Shown here one piece after another: positions 18,651-28,758 of a DNA stretch of 64,000 nt (positions are counted from its first letter, which is position 1; each line of letters begins with the position of its first letter). Made by a program: the position numbers and the translations under genes. The DNA is from Linderina pennispora (taxonomy: Eukaryota; Kickxellomycota; Kickxellomycetes; Kickxellales; Kickxellaceae), in the NCBI RefSeq assembly GCF_002104995.1, contig NW_024468250.1, positions 1,116,001-1,180,000 on the forward strand. The letters run 5' to 3'. A model generated the notes under the pieces. That model searched no databases. It was given only the letters and a program-made list of their open reading frames with translations, and was not told where the DNA came from.

Positions 18651-21600
18651 CTAGTTTGGTGTGGCATTGCGGCTGCCATTGCGGCTGCGGAGGGAGCCGA
18701 GCTCGCGCTCAAGGCGGTGCTTGGCGACAGTCAACTGCTGCTCGGTCTCCTCGAGCTCGTGGATCTGCTCCTCGAGGCGCTTGATGCGGTTGGTCATGCG
18801 CTGGAGGTCAATGTCGTTGCGCTGCTTGGCCATGTCTTTTTCGGCAATCTGGAACTGCAGCTCGCGGATCTGGCGCTCCATCTGCTTGAGCTTCTGCTGG
18901 TCCTCAAGCGACAGCTTCGCCTGGGCCTCGAGCTTAGAGGCCAGGTCGGCAGGCACGGGCTGGAAGCGCTTGTTGCCCTTGGCATGGAAAGCGACGGCCT
19001 CGGCCTCGAGCTCGACGATGCGCAGCTTGAGCCCCTTGATCTGCTTCTCCAGGGCGTTCTTCTCCTTGGTCAGCATGGTGTTGGCTTCGCGCTCCTTGTC
19101 CAGCGCCAGGTGGGCGTCGGCCACGACAGCATCGAGCCGGGTGACACGGTCCTCGGCCGACGTCTGGTCCTCGTTGATCTCGGAGAGCTTGGCGCGCGCC
19201 GACTTGACTTCGTCCTCGAGCTGCAGGGCAGCCTTCTCGGCGGTCTGGCGGCCGCGGCTGGCCTCAATGTACTTGTCCTGCAGCTCGTCCAGGCGCTGCT
19301 CGACCTTGTCCTTGACCAGACGCATTTCGTCGCGCAGGGCCTCGGCTTCGGCGGTGCGGATGGCGGCCGAGTCCAGGGAGCGCGTGGCAGTGGCCAGCTC
19401 GTCCTCGAGCCGCTTGGCGGTATCGCGGGCGTGCTCATAGGCAGGCACGATTTCCTCGAGCTTGGCCATGACGCGCATCAGCTCGCGCTTGGCCTCGACC
19501 GCCTCCTCGGATGCGCGGTCCAGCTCCTGGGCCTTGAGCGCCAGGTCGCTGTCCAGGGAAATGTAGGCTTCGCGCAGATCTACGTGGTCTTTCTTGATCG
19601 CCTCCAGCTCGCGCGTGGTGTCCTCCAGTTCGCCCTGGTACTTGGCGCGCAGCTCATCCATGACCCGGTCGTGGTCGTCGATGTCCCCGCGGTGCCGCTC
19701 CGACACGTTGTCCAGCTCGTGCTGCAGCCCGCGACGGATCTGCTCCAGCTCGGCTATGGTCAGGGCGCTTTCGTCAATGCGCGCCTGCAGAGCCAATGCG
19801 TCGGCTTCCATTTCCCGCACGCGGTCCTCGGCGGCATTGCGGGCACGCAGCGACTCTTCCAGCGACTCGCGCAGCTCGCGGGTCTCGGCGCGGGCTCCGC
19901 CAACGACCTTGTCGGCGTAGCGCTTGTGGTCCTGGGCCTCCTGCACAGTCGACTCGTAGCTGGCCAGGCGCTCGCGCATCTCCTCGAGCCGCTGGCTCAG
20001 CTCGTTGCTCAGCTCCTCGTTGTTGCCGCGCAGGGAGCGCTCGGACACAAGCTGCTCTTTCAGGCTGGCTAGCGATTCAACCGCCTCGTTGCGCTCGCGC
20101 TCGGCGGTCAGCAGCTGGGCGTGCTGGGCGGCCATTTCGTCCTGGATGGCGCCGAAGCTGCGGTCCAGGTCCACCAGCTCGCTCTGCTTGTCCTCAAAGT
20201 CCTGCTGCGCAGTGCGCAGGGCCGCCGAGAGCGCCAGCCGCGACTGCTCGAGCTCCTGGATCTGCTGGTGGGCAGCACGCATGGACTCGTCGGAGCCGGC
20301 GGGCTTGCCGGGGACGTTGCTGAGGTCGCGCGTAGTGGGCGAGCCGCGCAGAGCCAGCTCGAGCTTCTCGCGCAGCTCGACGTTCTCTGAGTCGAGGCGG
20401 TTGCGGGCGTCCAGGTGGTAGGCAGCCTGGGCCATGACTTCCTCGAGGCGGCGCTCGGTGCGCTGCAGCTTGCGGCCGAGCTGCGTCAGCTCGAGGTCGC
20501 GGGACCGTACGGTGTCCTGCAGCTGGGTGGCCTTTTGCTCATGGCGGGCGGCTGTGGCCTTGTAGTCGGCCACGGCGGTGCGCAGGGACTCGGCGTGGAT
20601 TTCGGCCTCGCGCTTGGCCTGCTCGACGGCATCACGCGTCTTGGTCGACTGGTCGGCCGACTCGCGTGCGCGCTCCAGCTCGCTGGCGCGCTCATCGCTC
20701 TCACGCTGCAGCCGCTCGTGCAGAATCGCCTGCTCGTCGAGCTTGCTGCCCAGCTCGGCGATTTCGGCCAGCAGTTGCTGGCGCGCCTGCTCGCTCTCCT
20801 GGTCCTTCTGCGCCAGCTCCTTCTGGATCGACTCCTGGAACTCCTGGTGCTGCTGCTCCCAGCGCTGCTTGACCTCAATGGCCGACGCGCTGGCCACGGC
20901 CTCGGCCTGCAGCTTCTCGCGCAGCTCCTCGATGGTCTTCTCCAGACCCGACTTTTCATCGCTCAGCTCGGCAATGCGCTGGCTGCGCTCCTGCTGGTCC
21001 TTGTCGAGCTGGTCGAAGCGCTGCTTGAACTCGGCGTTGGCGTCCTCGAGCTCCAGCGCGTGGGAACGCTCGCGCTCGGCCTCGAGCCGGGAGTCCTCGA
21101 GCTCGTGGGTCAGGCGCGTGCGTGCGCGCTCCAGCTCATTGGCGCGCTCCTCGAGCTCAGCGTAGCCGCTACGCAGGTCGCCCAGTTCGGATTCGGCCTG
21201 CTGGCATTTCTCTGTGAGCTGGCGGTTCCGCACGTCGGCCTCCTGGTGGAACCGCTCCTTCAGCTCGGCGTACTCCTGCGACTGCGTGGTGATGCGCTGC
21301 TGGAAATCGTCCTGCACCAGAGCGGCCTCCTCCAGCCTTGCCTGCAGCTCCTTGATGGTCTGCTGGGCGCTGGCCAGCTCGCCTGCGGTTTGCTTGTGCT
21401 GCTGCTCACTGCTAGTCTGCAATTCGGCCATTTGCGTCTTCAGCAAAGCGCGCTCGTCATCGGCGGCCTTGAGCTGCGTGGTTAGGTCGGCGAGGCGGGA
21501 TTCGGCGGCGTCCTTGGTCTGGCGGGTGCTGGCAAAGGCGGTCTCGGCCTCGTGGTGCTTGGCGGTGGCCACGGCTAGCTGCTCCTCGAGCGCCATGTTG

Positions 21601-24600
21601 GCGGACTCGAGCTCCTCGAGCTTGGCTGCGTGCTCGTGCAGCTGCTGCTCGGTCTCCTTGGCGTTGAACTCGAGCCCATTGCGCTCCTGCACGGCCTGGT
21701 CGCGCTCGCGCCTGGCCACTTCCAGCTCCCCCTGCATGGTCTCCTCGGCCTCAATGTGGGCCTTGCGGAAGTCATCCAGCTCGCCGGATACCTCGGCTAG
21801 CTCGCTGCGTAGCTGTGTGAGCTCGTCCTCGCGCAACCGCCTCAGCTCGCTCTCGCGCGTGCCCTGGTCAGCCTTCTCGTCAATCAGCTGCCGCAGCTCG
21901 GCAATCTCGGCCATCAAGCGCTTATTAGCCTCGGCCAGCTTCTGCTTATCGGCGGAGACATTGGCCAGCGACTGCTCCGACGCCTGCATTTTGATGGCCA
22001 GGCTGCTGCGCTCCTGGTCAATCTGCGCAATCTGCGCGCGCAGCTCGCTGACCTGCTGCTGGCTCTGCTCGAGATCGCGCTGGCACTGGTCGCGCTGCCT
22101 GTGGGCGTCGTCCAGAAGCGCCGTGGTCTTCTCCAGCAACTGCTGGGCTTGCATCGAGTCGTTGTTGAGCGCCAGCTCGCGCGTCGCCTGGGCGTCCAGG
22201 GCTGCATCGCGCTCGGCCAGCGCCTGCAGGGACTCGGCGAGCTCAGCAGCCTGGCCTTCCTGCTTGGCATTGGCTTCGGCCAGCGCATCTTCGAGCAGCT
22301 GGATGCGCTGCTGCGCCTGGCTGCTCTCCTGGTCAAGCAGCTGGGCGCGGGCGCTCAGATCGCGCACAGTGCCGACCTCCTCCTGCATCTTCAGCTCGGC
22401 AGTCCTGAGCCGGTCGTCGAGCTCCGACCTGGCCTGCTCCAGCTGCTGGCACTGGTGCTCTAACTCAAGCTTTTGGCGGGCCAGCTCCTCGGCCTGCTCC
22501 TCGAGCTCCTCGAGCCTGGCTGCGTGCTCCCTGAGGCTGTCCTCGAGCGCCACCTCGCGCTCCTGCGTGCGCTTCAGAATCTCCTCCTGGTCCAAGGCGG
22601 CGCTGCGCTCGGCCACCAGCAGCGACTCGATCTCGGCGTGGGTGCGCTCGAGCTCCGCGTGCTCCTGGACGAGCCGCGTCTGCTCTGACTGGGCCTCGGA
22701 GCAGGTGCGCTGCAGGTCGGCGATGCGGGCGTCCTTTTTGCGCAGCTCCTCGTCGATGCGCGTCACGTGCAGCAGCGGCTTGACCGTCCGGTAGAGCTTC
22801 CACCACGGCCACTCGCACAGCTGGTTGTAGACGCGCGCGTTGCGCTGGATCACGCGAATGGCCTTGGCCTGCTCGATGCGCCTGCGGAACCTCTGCCTGG
22901 CCAGGGCGCCGCGGGCGCAGGCCTGGAACTGCGCCAGAATGCTGGCCAGCTTCTGGTCCCTGACTTCCTCGAGCTCGGCAAGCACGCCGGCGCGGAAGAA
23001 CACCTTGGTGTGGCCCAGGCGGTACTTGGCCGGGTCCATTTTCAGCGCGCCAAGCAGGAGCCCGGCGGCCTGCTTGCTGTCGACGAACACCTGGCGGGGG
23101 ATGGTGTTGGGAGCCAGGATCTCGTAGCGCTGGCGGAACTCTGGGAAGGCGACGCGGTTCGGGAAGCCCTGGCGGGTAATCCGAATGCCCTCCAGGACGC
23201 CGTTGCAGCGCAGCTGGTCCAGAACCAAGGGCGTGTCCACCAGGCCGGCCTTCTTCTCGCTGTTGGGCAGAATGCAGCGCACAAAGTGCGGCTGCGTGGC
23301 CTGCAGCTGCGCCATCAGCAAGTTCAGCTGGTCCTTGTGCCGCTGGCCCACGGTCCGGAACGCCCCGCGCTTCAGACTGGTGGCCACGCGCGACCTGACT
23401 TCGTGCTGCATGTCGGCGCCGCCGTCTGCGTAGTCGGCGTACAGCTGCGCTATATATGGCTCCGACGAGTTGGCCAACAGCTTGGTCACGTTCTCGTTGA
23501 GCGGATCCTTGTTCTTCTCCAGCCAGCCCACGGTTGAGTACTCGACGGTCGACGCATAGTGCTTGATGCTGAAGCCCATGGCGAACCTAGGCACTTCGTA
23601 CTTGTCCGACTTGCCGCTCCACAGGGCGTGCAGCTTCTCCGTGAATGTCTTGTCGGTGGCCTTGGGCATCACGCACTCCTCGTCCAGACATGACATGATG
23701 CCGATGGGCTTGGCGCGGTCAATCAGGTCGATGGTGGGCTGCAGGTCCATGCCAAAGTCGATGAAATTCCACTCGATGCCCTCGCGCCGGTACTCCTCCT
23801 GCTCCAGAACAAACATGGTGCGGTTGAAGAACTGCTGCAGACGCTCGTTCGTATAGTTGATGCACAGCTGCTCGTACGAGTTGGTCTCGAGGATCTCGAA
23901 CCCAGCGATATCCAGCACTCCGATGTATGTGGTCTTGCCGTCGGGTCGGCACAGGGCAGCGTTGATCCGCGACACAATGCTGCCAAACAGCCGCTCGTAC
24001 AAGGACCGTGCTAATGCCTCCACCGAGAACTCCACCTGCTCCTGGCTGCGCGACTGCGTGACCCAGTCGCGGCCCGCCTTGATGCTGGGCCGCAGCAGCG
24101 CGCGCGTCAGCTCGCCCAGCGGAATGCCCAAGACGTGGCATAGCTTCTCGGCTGCCACCTGCTCGCGCAGCACGGCCTCGCCGCTGCGCGTGGCCTGGAA
24201 CTGCATATTGCCCAGATGCAGAATCGCCGCAATGACGCGGAACAGGTCGAGCTGGTTGTCTGGCGCAAACCCCGTGACCGCCAACGCCCTGGTGAGCTCG
24301 TCGAACTCGGCGCGATCGTCAACGCCCTGGATCGTGGCCTTGCAGTTGCGCGTGAACGCATAGCCGCCCGGCCCCTGGTCAATCAGCAGCCTGTCCTTGG
24401 TAGCCTGCGGGGCGCCCTTCATGAACTGGTAGAAGATGTGGTAGTTGCGCTCGAGCCTCGACTGGTGCGTGACGCGCGGCTTCTCCAGCAGATACCATTC
24501 GATGTTGGCGCCGGCGATCTGCCCGGCGGCATTGAACTCGATGCGGATGAACTTGCCGAACCGGGACGAGTTGTTATTGCGGATCGTCTGTGCATTGCCA

Positions 24601-25337
24601 AACGACTCCAGGATCGGGTTGGCACTGAGCACCTGCTGCTCCAGCCCACTGGACACATTCCCGGTGCTTTTGTCGCCGGCGATGGCCGTCAGATACTGGA
24701 TCACCTTCTTGGTGTTTTCGGTCTTGCCCGCGCCCGACTCGCCGGTGATCAGAATCGACTGGTTCTCCTTGGTATGCAGCATGTCGTGGAAGGCTGCGTC
24801 GGCGATGGCGAAAATATGCGGCATCATCTCCGTGCGCTTCTTGTTGCGGTACGCCATGACGAACTCGTGCCCGTATATCTGCAGGTCGTAGTACGGGTTG
24901 ACTGCGACCAGGAACAGCCCGCTGTACGTGTAGATTGCCTGCGCCGCGTACCGCTGCTTCAGATTATGCACCACGCTGGCCTCGTTCAGGTAGCCGAGGT
25001 CTGCCATGTCCTCGACCTTCTCGAACTTTGGCGGATTCACCTTCTCCGTCACGTTTATGCTGACGACCACGTCCTGGCCCGTCATCAAATGCACATGCAC
25101 CTTGTCGCCCGCCATTTCCTCGGTTATGTACCCGGCTATGTAGCCTTCTTTGGCGTCCGGCACCCACACCCATTTCTTGTCGCTAAAGTTCACGTTGGCT
25201 TGCTGGAACAGGTCCGGCGCCGCTGTGGTCTTGCTGTTTACCGTGCCCACATGCGGGCTCTCGGGCCGGTCCAGCCCCTGCTGGATGGCGCGCCGGATAC
25301 TGGCCACTGTCGGCCCTTGTCTGTTGCCGCGCAGCAT
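18651..25337 (-). CDS. Class II (conventional) myosin heavy chain
   Basis: A single-exon ORF of 2,228 residues. Motor domain: an N-terminal SH3-like segment from about residue 53 (KKWVWVPDAKEGYIAG), the P-loop GESGAGKT (199-206), switch I NNNSSRFGKF, switch II DIAGFEI and the actin-binding and converter regions. Two degenerate IQ motifs follow (FQACARGALARQRFRRR and RVIQRNARVYNQLCEW), then WWKLYRTVKPLL, the invariant start of a class II rod. The remaining ~1,370 residues are heptad-rich coiled coil with a proline-containing break near residues 1666-1690. This is the cytokinetic-ring myosin (S. pombe Myo2 / S. cerevisiae Myo1 type); the rod is longer than in either yeast. Strong GC bias creates long meaningless ORFs on the opposite strand. 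Confidence 0.97.
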   Translation of the reverse strand: MLRGNRQGPTVASIRRAIQQGLDRPESPHVGTVNSKTTAAPDLFQQANVNFSDKKWVWVPDAKEGYIAGYITEEMAGDKVHVHLMTGQDVVVSINVTEKVNPPKFEKVEDMADLGYLNEASVVHNLKQRYAAQAIYTYSGLFLVAVNPYYDLQIYGHEFVMAYRNKKRTEMMPHIFAIADAAFHDMLHTKENQSILITGESGAGKTENTKKVIQYLTAIAGDKSTGNVSSGLEQQVLSANPILESFGNAQTIRNNNSSRFGKFIRIEFNAAGQIAGANIEWYLLEKPRVTHQSRLERNYHIFYQFMKGAPQATKDRLLIDQGPGGYAFTRNCKATIQGVDDRAEFDELTRALAVTGFAPDNQLDLFRVIAAILHLGNMQFQATRSGEAVLREQVAAEKLCHVLGIPLGELTRALLRPSIKAGRDWVTQSRSQEQVEFSVEALARSLYERLFGSIVSRINAALCRPDGKTTYIGVLDIAGFEILETNSYEQLCINYTNERLQQFFNRTMFVLEQEEYRREGIEWNFIDFGMDLQPTIDLIDRAKPIGIMSCLDEECVMPKATDKTFTEKLHALWSGKSDKYEVPRFAMGFSIKHYASTVEYSTVGWLEKNKDPLNENVTKLLANSSEPYIAQLYADYADGGADMQHEVRSRVATSLKRGAFRTVGQRHKDQLNLLMAQLQATQPHFVRCILPNSEKKAGLVDTPLVLDQLRCNGVLEGIRITRQGFPNRVAFPEFRQRYEILAPNTIPRQVFVDSKQAAGLLLGALKMDPAKYRLGHTKVFFRAGVLAELEEVRDQKLASILAQFQACARGALARQRFRRRIEQAKAIRVIQRNARVYNQLCEWPWWKLYRTVKPLLHVTRIDEELRKKDARIADLQRTCSEAQSEQTRLVQEHAELERTHAEIESLLVAERSAALDQEEILKRTQEREVALEDSLREHAARLEELEEQAEELARQKLELEHQCQQLEQARSELDDRLRTAELKMQEEVGTVRDLSARAQLLDQESSQAQQRIQLLEDALAEANAKQEGQAAELAESLQALAERDAALDAQATRELALNNDSMQAQQLLEKTTALLDDAHRQRDQCQRDLEQSQQQVSELRAQIAQIDQERSSLAIKMQASEQSLANVSADKQKLAEANKRLMAEIAELRQLIDEKADQGTRESELRRLREDELTQLRSELAEVSGELDDFRKAHIEAEETMQGELEVARRERDQAVQERNGLEFNAKETEQQLHEHAAKLEELESANMALEEQLAVATAKHHEAETAFASTRQTKDAAESRLADLTTQLKAADDERALLKTQMAELQTSSEQQHKQTAGELASAQQTIKELQARLEEAALVQDDFQQRITTQSQEYAELKERFHQEADVRNRQLTEKCQQAESELGDLRSGYAELEERANELERARTRLTHELEDSRLEAERERSHALELEDANAEFKQRFDQLDKDQQERSQRIAELSDEKSGLEKTIEELREKLQAEAVASASAIEVKQRWEQQHQEFQESIQKELAQKDQESEQARQQLLAEIAELGSKLDEQAILHERLQRESDERASELERARESADQSTKTRDAVEQAKREAEIHAESLRTAVADYKATAARHEQKATQLQDTVRSRDLELTQLGRKLQRTERRLEEVMAQAAYHLDARNRLDSENVELREKLELALRGSPTTRDLSNVPGKPAGSDESMRAAHQQIQELEQSRLALSAALRTAQQDFEDKQSELVDLDRSFGAIQDEMAAQHAQLLTAERERNEAVESLASLKEQLVSERSLRGNNEELSNELSQRLEEMRERLASYESTVQEAQDHKRYADKVVGGARAETRELRESLEESLRARNAAEDRVREMEADALALQARIDESALTIAELEQIRRGLQHELDNVSERHRGDIDDHDRVMDELRAKYQGELEDTTRELEAIKKDHVDLREAYISLDSDLALKAQELDRASEEAVEAKRELMRVMAKLEEIVPAYEHARDTAKRLEDELATATRSLDSAAIRTAEAEALRDEMRLVKDKVEQRLDELQDKYIEASRGRQTAEKAALQLEDEVKSARAKLSEINEDQTSAEDRVTRLDAVVADAHLALDKEREANTMLTKEKNALEKQIKGLKLRIVELEAEAVAFHAKGNKRFQPVPADLASKLEAQAKLSLEDQQKLKQMERQIRELQFQIAEKDMAKQRNDIDLQRMTNRIKRLEEQIHELEETEQQLTVAKHRLERELGSLRSRNGSRNATPN

Positions 25338-25678
25338 GGATAGAAAAATGTGTAATATAAAATAACAAAAAAGGACTATGTAAAGGTTTGGACAAGCAAG
25401 GGCCGGGGGAGTGTTTGGAAAGGTGTGCTGTTGTTTTCTTTAAAACGTTGAACGGGAAGGGAAAAAAAAAAAGTAAGCTGCTCTTGAGAGGGGTAGAGTG
25501 CAATACAGGATGTGCACTATTGTCTTTACAGTTCCCGGTTCCTGGCGATTGGCCGTGGGATGCAGGCGCAGAAAAACAGAAAGTGCTACAGCTTGGTGTC
25601 AACGAGGCTGTCTGTGCAACACCCCAAAAACCCTCTTCCACCTGCTCCTGAACAGGACATGCTACCGATAGGAGGCCT
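25338..25678 (-). other. Upstream region of the myosin gene
   Basis: About 340 bases between SPC1 and the myosin start, both on the minus strand. It holds poly-purine/poly-A stretches (25440-25475) and presumably the myosin promoter together with the SPC1 3' untranslated region. There is no ORF of note. Confidence 0.4.
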
Positions 25679-26032
25679 CTAGCTTTCGTCATCCGACACA
25701 TCCTCCACCACCGTCTTGTGCGCCTGTGCCTTTCCACTGCCCAGTGTCTTTTCGTTGTTCTGTGCCTGGCTGGCCTGTGTCGTGCTGCTGCGTGACAGCC
25801 ACACCACCGGGTTGCGCTTAAAGTACGGCCACGGGAACAGCGCAACAAAGTACGTCACCAGCACGCCAAACGCATACGCAGCGAAGCTGTAGCTCAGCCG
25901 CTGCATCACAAACCCAATGATGAACGCCACCACCCCAGAGCTCACCAGCAGCGCATTCGACAGCTTGGTCGCCAGCTGCTGCCCGCTAAAGTCTATGCGT
26001 CCGCTCTCCAGAACCGGCTTCAGAAAGTCCAT
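25679..26032 (-). CDS. SPC1: Signal peptidase complex subunit 1 (SPC12 family)
   Basis: A 117-residue protein starting at ATG 26032; the upstream frame is open but only with a TTG. The start MDFLKPVLESGRIDFSGQQL is typical of SPC12/SPCS1, followed by two membrane segments (ALLVSSGVVAFIIGFVMQ and FAAYAFGVLVTYFVALF) separated by a short luminal turn, and then PWPYFKRNPVVWL, which is highly characteristic of the family. SPC1 is the small two-pass subunit of the ER signal peptidase complex and helps the enzyme tell signal peptides from membrane anchors. The C-terminal tail is acidic and ends VSDDES. Confidence 0.92.
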   Translation of the reverse strand: MDFLKPVLESGRIDFSGQQLATKLSNALLVSSGVVAFIIGFVMQRLSYSFAAYAFGVLVTYFVALFPWPYFKRNPVVWLSRSSTTQASQAQNNEKTLGSGKAQAHKTVVEDVSDDES

Positions 26033-26201
26033 GCCGTACAAAGGTGTGAAAATGCGTGAATTGAGAAAAAAAGTGAGAAGAGCCAAAAACCTTACTCCTG
26101 TGGCTGGCCTGGATTTCAAACCACATCTCTGAGCCCTGCCAGCTGTGGGATGCGGTGATTGGTCAGTTATTTAATGATTAATGAGCGTCCATTTGTCTCC
26201 T

Positions 26202-27979
26202 TCAGGCAGTCCCGTTAACCAGCGGCTGGCCCAGCCCGTCAAACAGCTCAAAGATGGACTCGGACGGCTTCTGGAAGTTGTTCTCGACAATGTTGACCAG
26301 GAACCACTCGTCGCCGAGCTTCTTCAGCAGCCCAGCCGCCTCGCTGTCCTTCTCGTACATGCGCGACCACGCGTTCCAAAAGTCAAACGCCTCGTCCTTC
26401 CACGCCAGGAAGCTGATGCGCTCGGACAATGGTTGGCTGCAGGATCTCCTTGCCCGGGAACACGCCCCAGGTGACGGCGTTCGGGCCGTCCTCGCGGCAG
26501 TTGGTGCGCAGCTCGCCGGCCTTGTTGACTGCATAGTACGTGGCCGTCGGCTGGCTATCGAGCCGCTGCAGGAGCTGCGTGAGGTTCTCGGGCGACACGA
26601 AGAACTCCAGATACGCCTTCTTGTAGACGAAGCCATTGGTGGGTCCCCCAGCCGTGGATCTTGTCGCTGGACGGCGCGCCGTTGCAGCTGGGCTGACTGT
26701 TGATGGTCAGGAAGCCCTTTGCGTTCATGTCGGCCAGGCGCTGCTGGATGATCTCGGTCTCGGGCTGCAGCGCCCCCTCGCTCCACGGCAGCGCATCGAG
26801 CTTGCCCTGGCAGTACTTCACAAACAGCTGCTTTACTGCGTCGACGTCCATGGGCGTGCCCCACTTGCGCAGCGCCTGCTGCGGGTTGAGTCTGACCTGC
26901 ACGCCATGGAGCAGCTCACCGTAGGCAGGCGAGCGGGCATCGCCCCAGCGGCCATTGGGGAACTCGTCCCAGGACTCGGTGCGCTGGATGTAGCTGCGCG
27001 CGTGGTTGCGCCAGAAGATCGGCCGCACGTTCTCGCCCGCGCGCTTCTGCGACAGCGACGGGTTCCACGGCAGCGGCCGAACCTCCTCGACGGTCGGCAC
27101 CAGGTCCAGGCGCTCCAGCGTCAGCCGCGTCGACCGCTCCAGGTTGATCGTGTAGAAGTGGAAGCCGCGGACCCCGGCCTTGCGCATCTTGCTGATCATC
27201 TCGGCCGCCACCTCAATGCCGTAGTCCTTGATCGCCTGGTCGTCGTCCTTGATTGGCTCCAGCCGGTCCCAGATCTCCTGCGGCACCTTGATCCGACACA
27301 GCTCCGTCATGCGCTTGAACCCGCTATAGTTCTGGATCGGCATGATCCCAGGCAAAATCGGCATCGTAATTCCCGCCGCCCGGCACTTGTCCACCCAGTG
27401 CAGGAAATTATCCACATCGTAGAATAGCTGAGTCACCACTATGTCGGCACCGGCATCCTGCTTCTCCTTCAGATACGCGATGTCCTTGTCGACGTCCTCC
27501 GGACACATGCAGCCCTCCGGGTAGCCGGCCACCGAAATGCAAAAGTACTCGCCGTACGTCTGCCGGATGTACCGCACCAGATCGGTTGCATACTTGAACT
27601 CGCCCATCTCGGGGTCAAACTCCACAGAGTTGTCGGGCAGGTCGCCGCGCAGCGCCAGGATGTTCTGCACCCCTTGGTCCTTGGCCTTCGCCAGGGCCTC
27701 CTTGATCAGCCCAAAGTTCGTGTTTGTGCACGTCATGTGCATGTTCGCCTCGACGCCATACACCGTCTGCGAGTTCGAGCACAGCTCCAGAGTCAGGTCC
27801 GAGGACTTGCCGCCCCACCGCCATGTAATGTCCACAAACAATGGGCCCAGGTTGCACATGCGCTCTATGCGGTCATACAGGTTTACCACGCCCTGCTGCG
27901 TCTTGGGCGGAAAGAACTCGAACGACCAGAAACACCGGTCGTCCTCGAGCGCCTTGTTGATTTTGTCCACAATCTTCAT
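26202..27979 (-). CDS. MTHFR: Methylenetetrahydrofolate reductase, with two frameshifts
   Basis: Starts at ATG 27979. The catalytic TIM barrel is intact: WSFEFFPPKT with the catalytic Glu, VDITWRWGG, LALRGDLP, VAGYPEG, DIVVTQLFYD and PILPGIMPI. The fungal and animal-type C-terminal regulatory domain begins at about residue 310 and reads NPSLSQKRAGENVRPIFW. Near codon 445 a base is missing in the C5 run at 26645-26649 (minus-strand TGGGGG). The next frame gives the expected SPENLTQLLQRL to AVTWGVFPGKE, then a second base is missing near 26424-26428 and the third frame gives ISFLAWKDEAFDFWNAW and the natural C-terminus, with the stop at 26202. The full protein would have about 592 residues. It makes 5-methyltetrahydrofolate for methionine synthesis. 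Continuous homology across the indels points to sequence errors. Confidence 0.95.
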
Positions 27980-28758
27980 TTTGGCTTACAAAAGAGCTGC
28001 TCCTGAAAGAGAGAAAAAGGGTATATCAAAGGGGGGGCTTGACGGAGAATGAAAACAAAGATGACTGACTGGATACACTGAGCACTAATGCACACCAACT
28101 GTAAAAAAAAGAAGCTACCTCTACAAAGTAAGAAGAGAAAAAAGAATGCTAAGAGACTGGAAGGAAGAAGAAGTCCCGGATAGCTGATCCAGCCGAAAAC
28201 AAAAGGCAAACGTGGAGGCTGTGGATGCAAGCATAGTCCAAAGCTATTCAGCGAGAAAAATTTTAGCCCTATTATTTGGGGCGAGTCTTTGTTCGGTTCT
28301 GGTATCATCTGTGAGCATCTGTGAGCAAGGCCAATAGGAAAAAGTGGATGGCAGGTCAATCATCAATGGGTTTATGGCGGCTGGCTGCAAATCGCTCCTT
28401 GCGTTTTATTTTTGCCTTTTGCAGACAACAAGAGTCATGAATTTGAAGGCCGCCGAAATTGTCCGCCCTAATGCCCAGCAGTGCATGTGTGAGCATTCTC
28501 CCACTGCCCGCACAGAAAACAATGCGCGACACAGATATGCAATAGTGCATGTCTGAGCATAGTGCGTTTATCACCAGGCGCCGGCCTCCGTCGGGGACTC
28601 TCCTCCCTGAAATCGCAAAGCAAATATTGTCTGCAATCCCAAAACGCCTGCGTATCAGAACCCCACACGGCCCACATGCTCCCAACCAGGGGTGCAGCGG
28701 AGACAAAAAAAAGCCCATCGTAAAACCTCAATCCACACTCTATTTTCAAGCACCCCTC
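27980..28758. other. Divergent intergenic region between MTHFR and an unrecognised gene
   Basis: About 780 bases with no gene. Purine-rich tracts close to 28000-28150 read as a CT-rich leader for MTHFR on the minus strand. No TATA box or ncRNA is evident. Confidence 0.35.

Noticed and set aside
18624-25343. Long plus-strand ORFs (482, 356, 526 and 375 codons) across the myosin gene
   Set aside because: They are antisense shadows created by the strong GC bias at third codon positions of the myosin frame; they are Leu/Ala/Ser-rich without domains.
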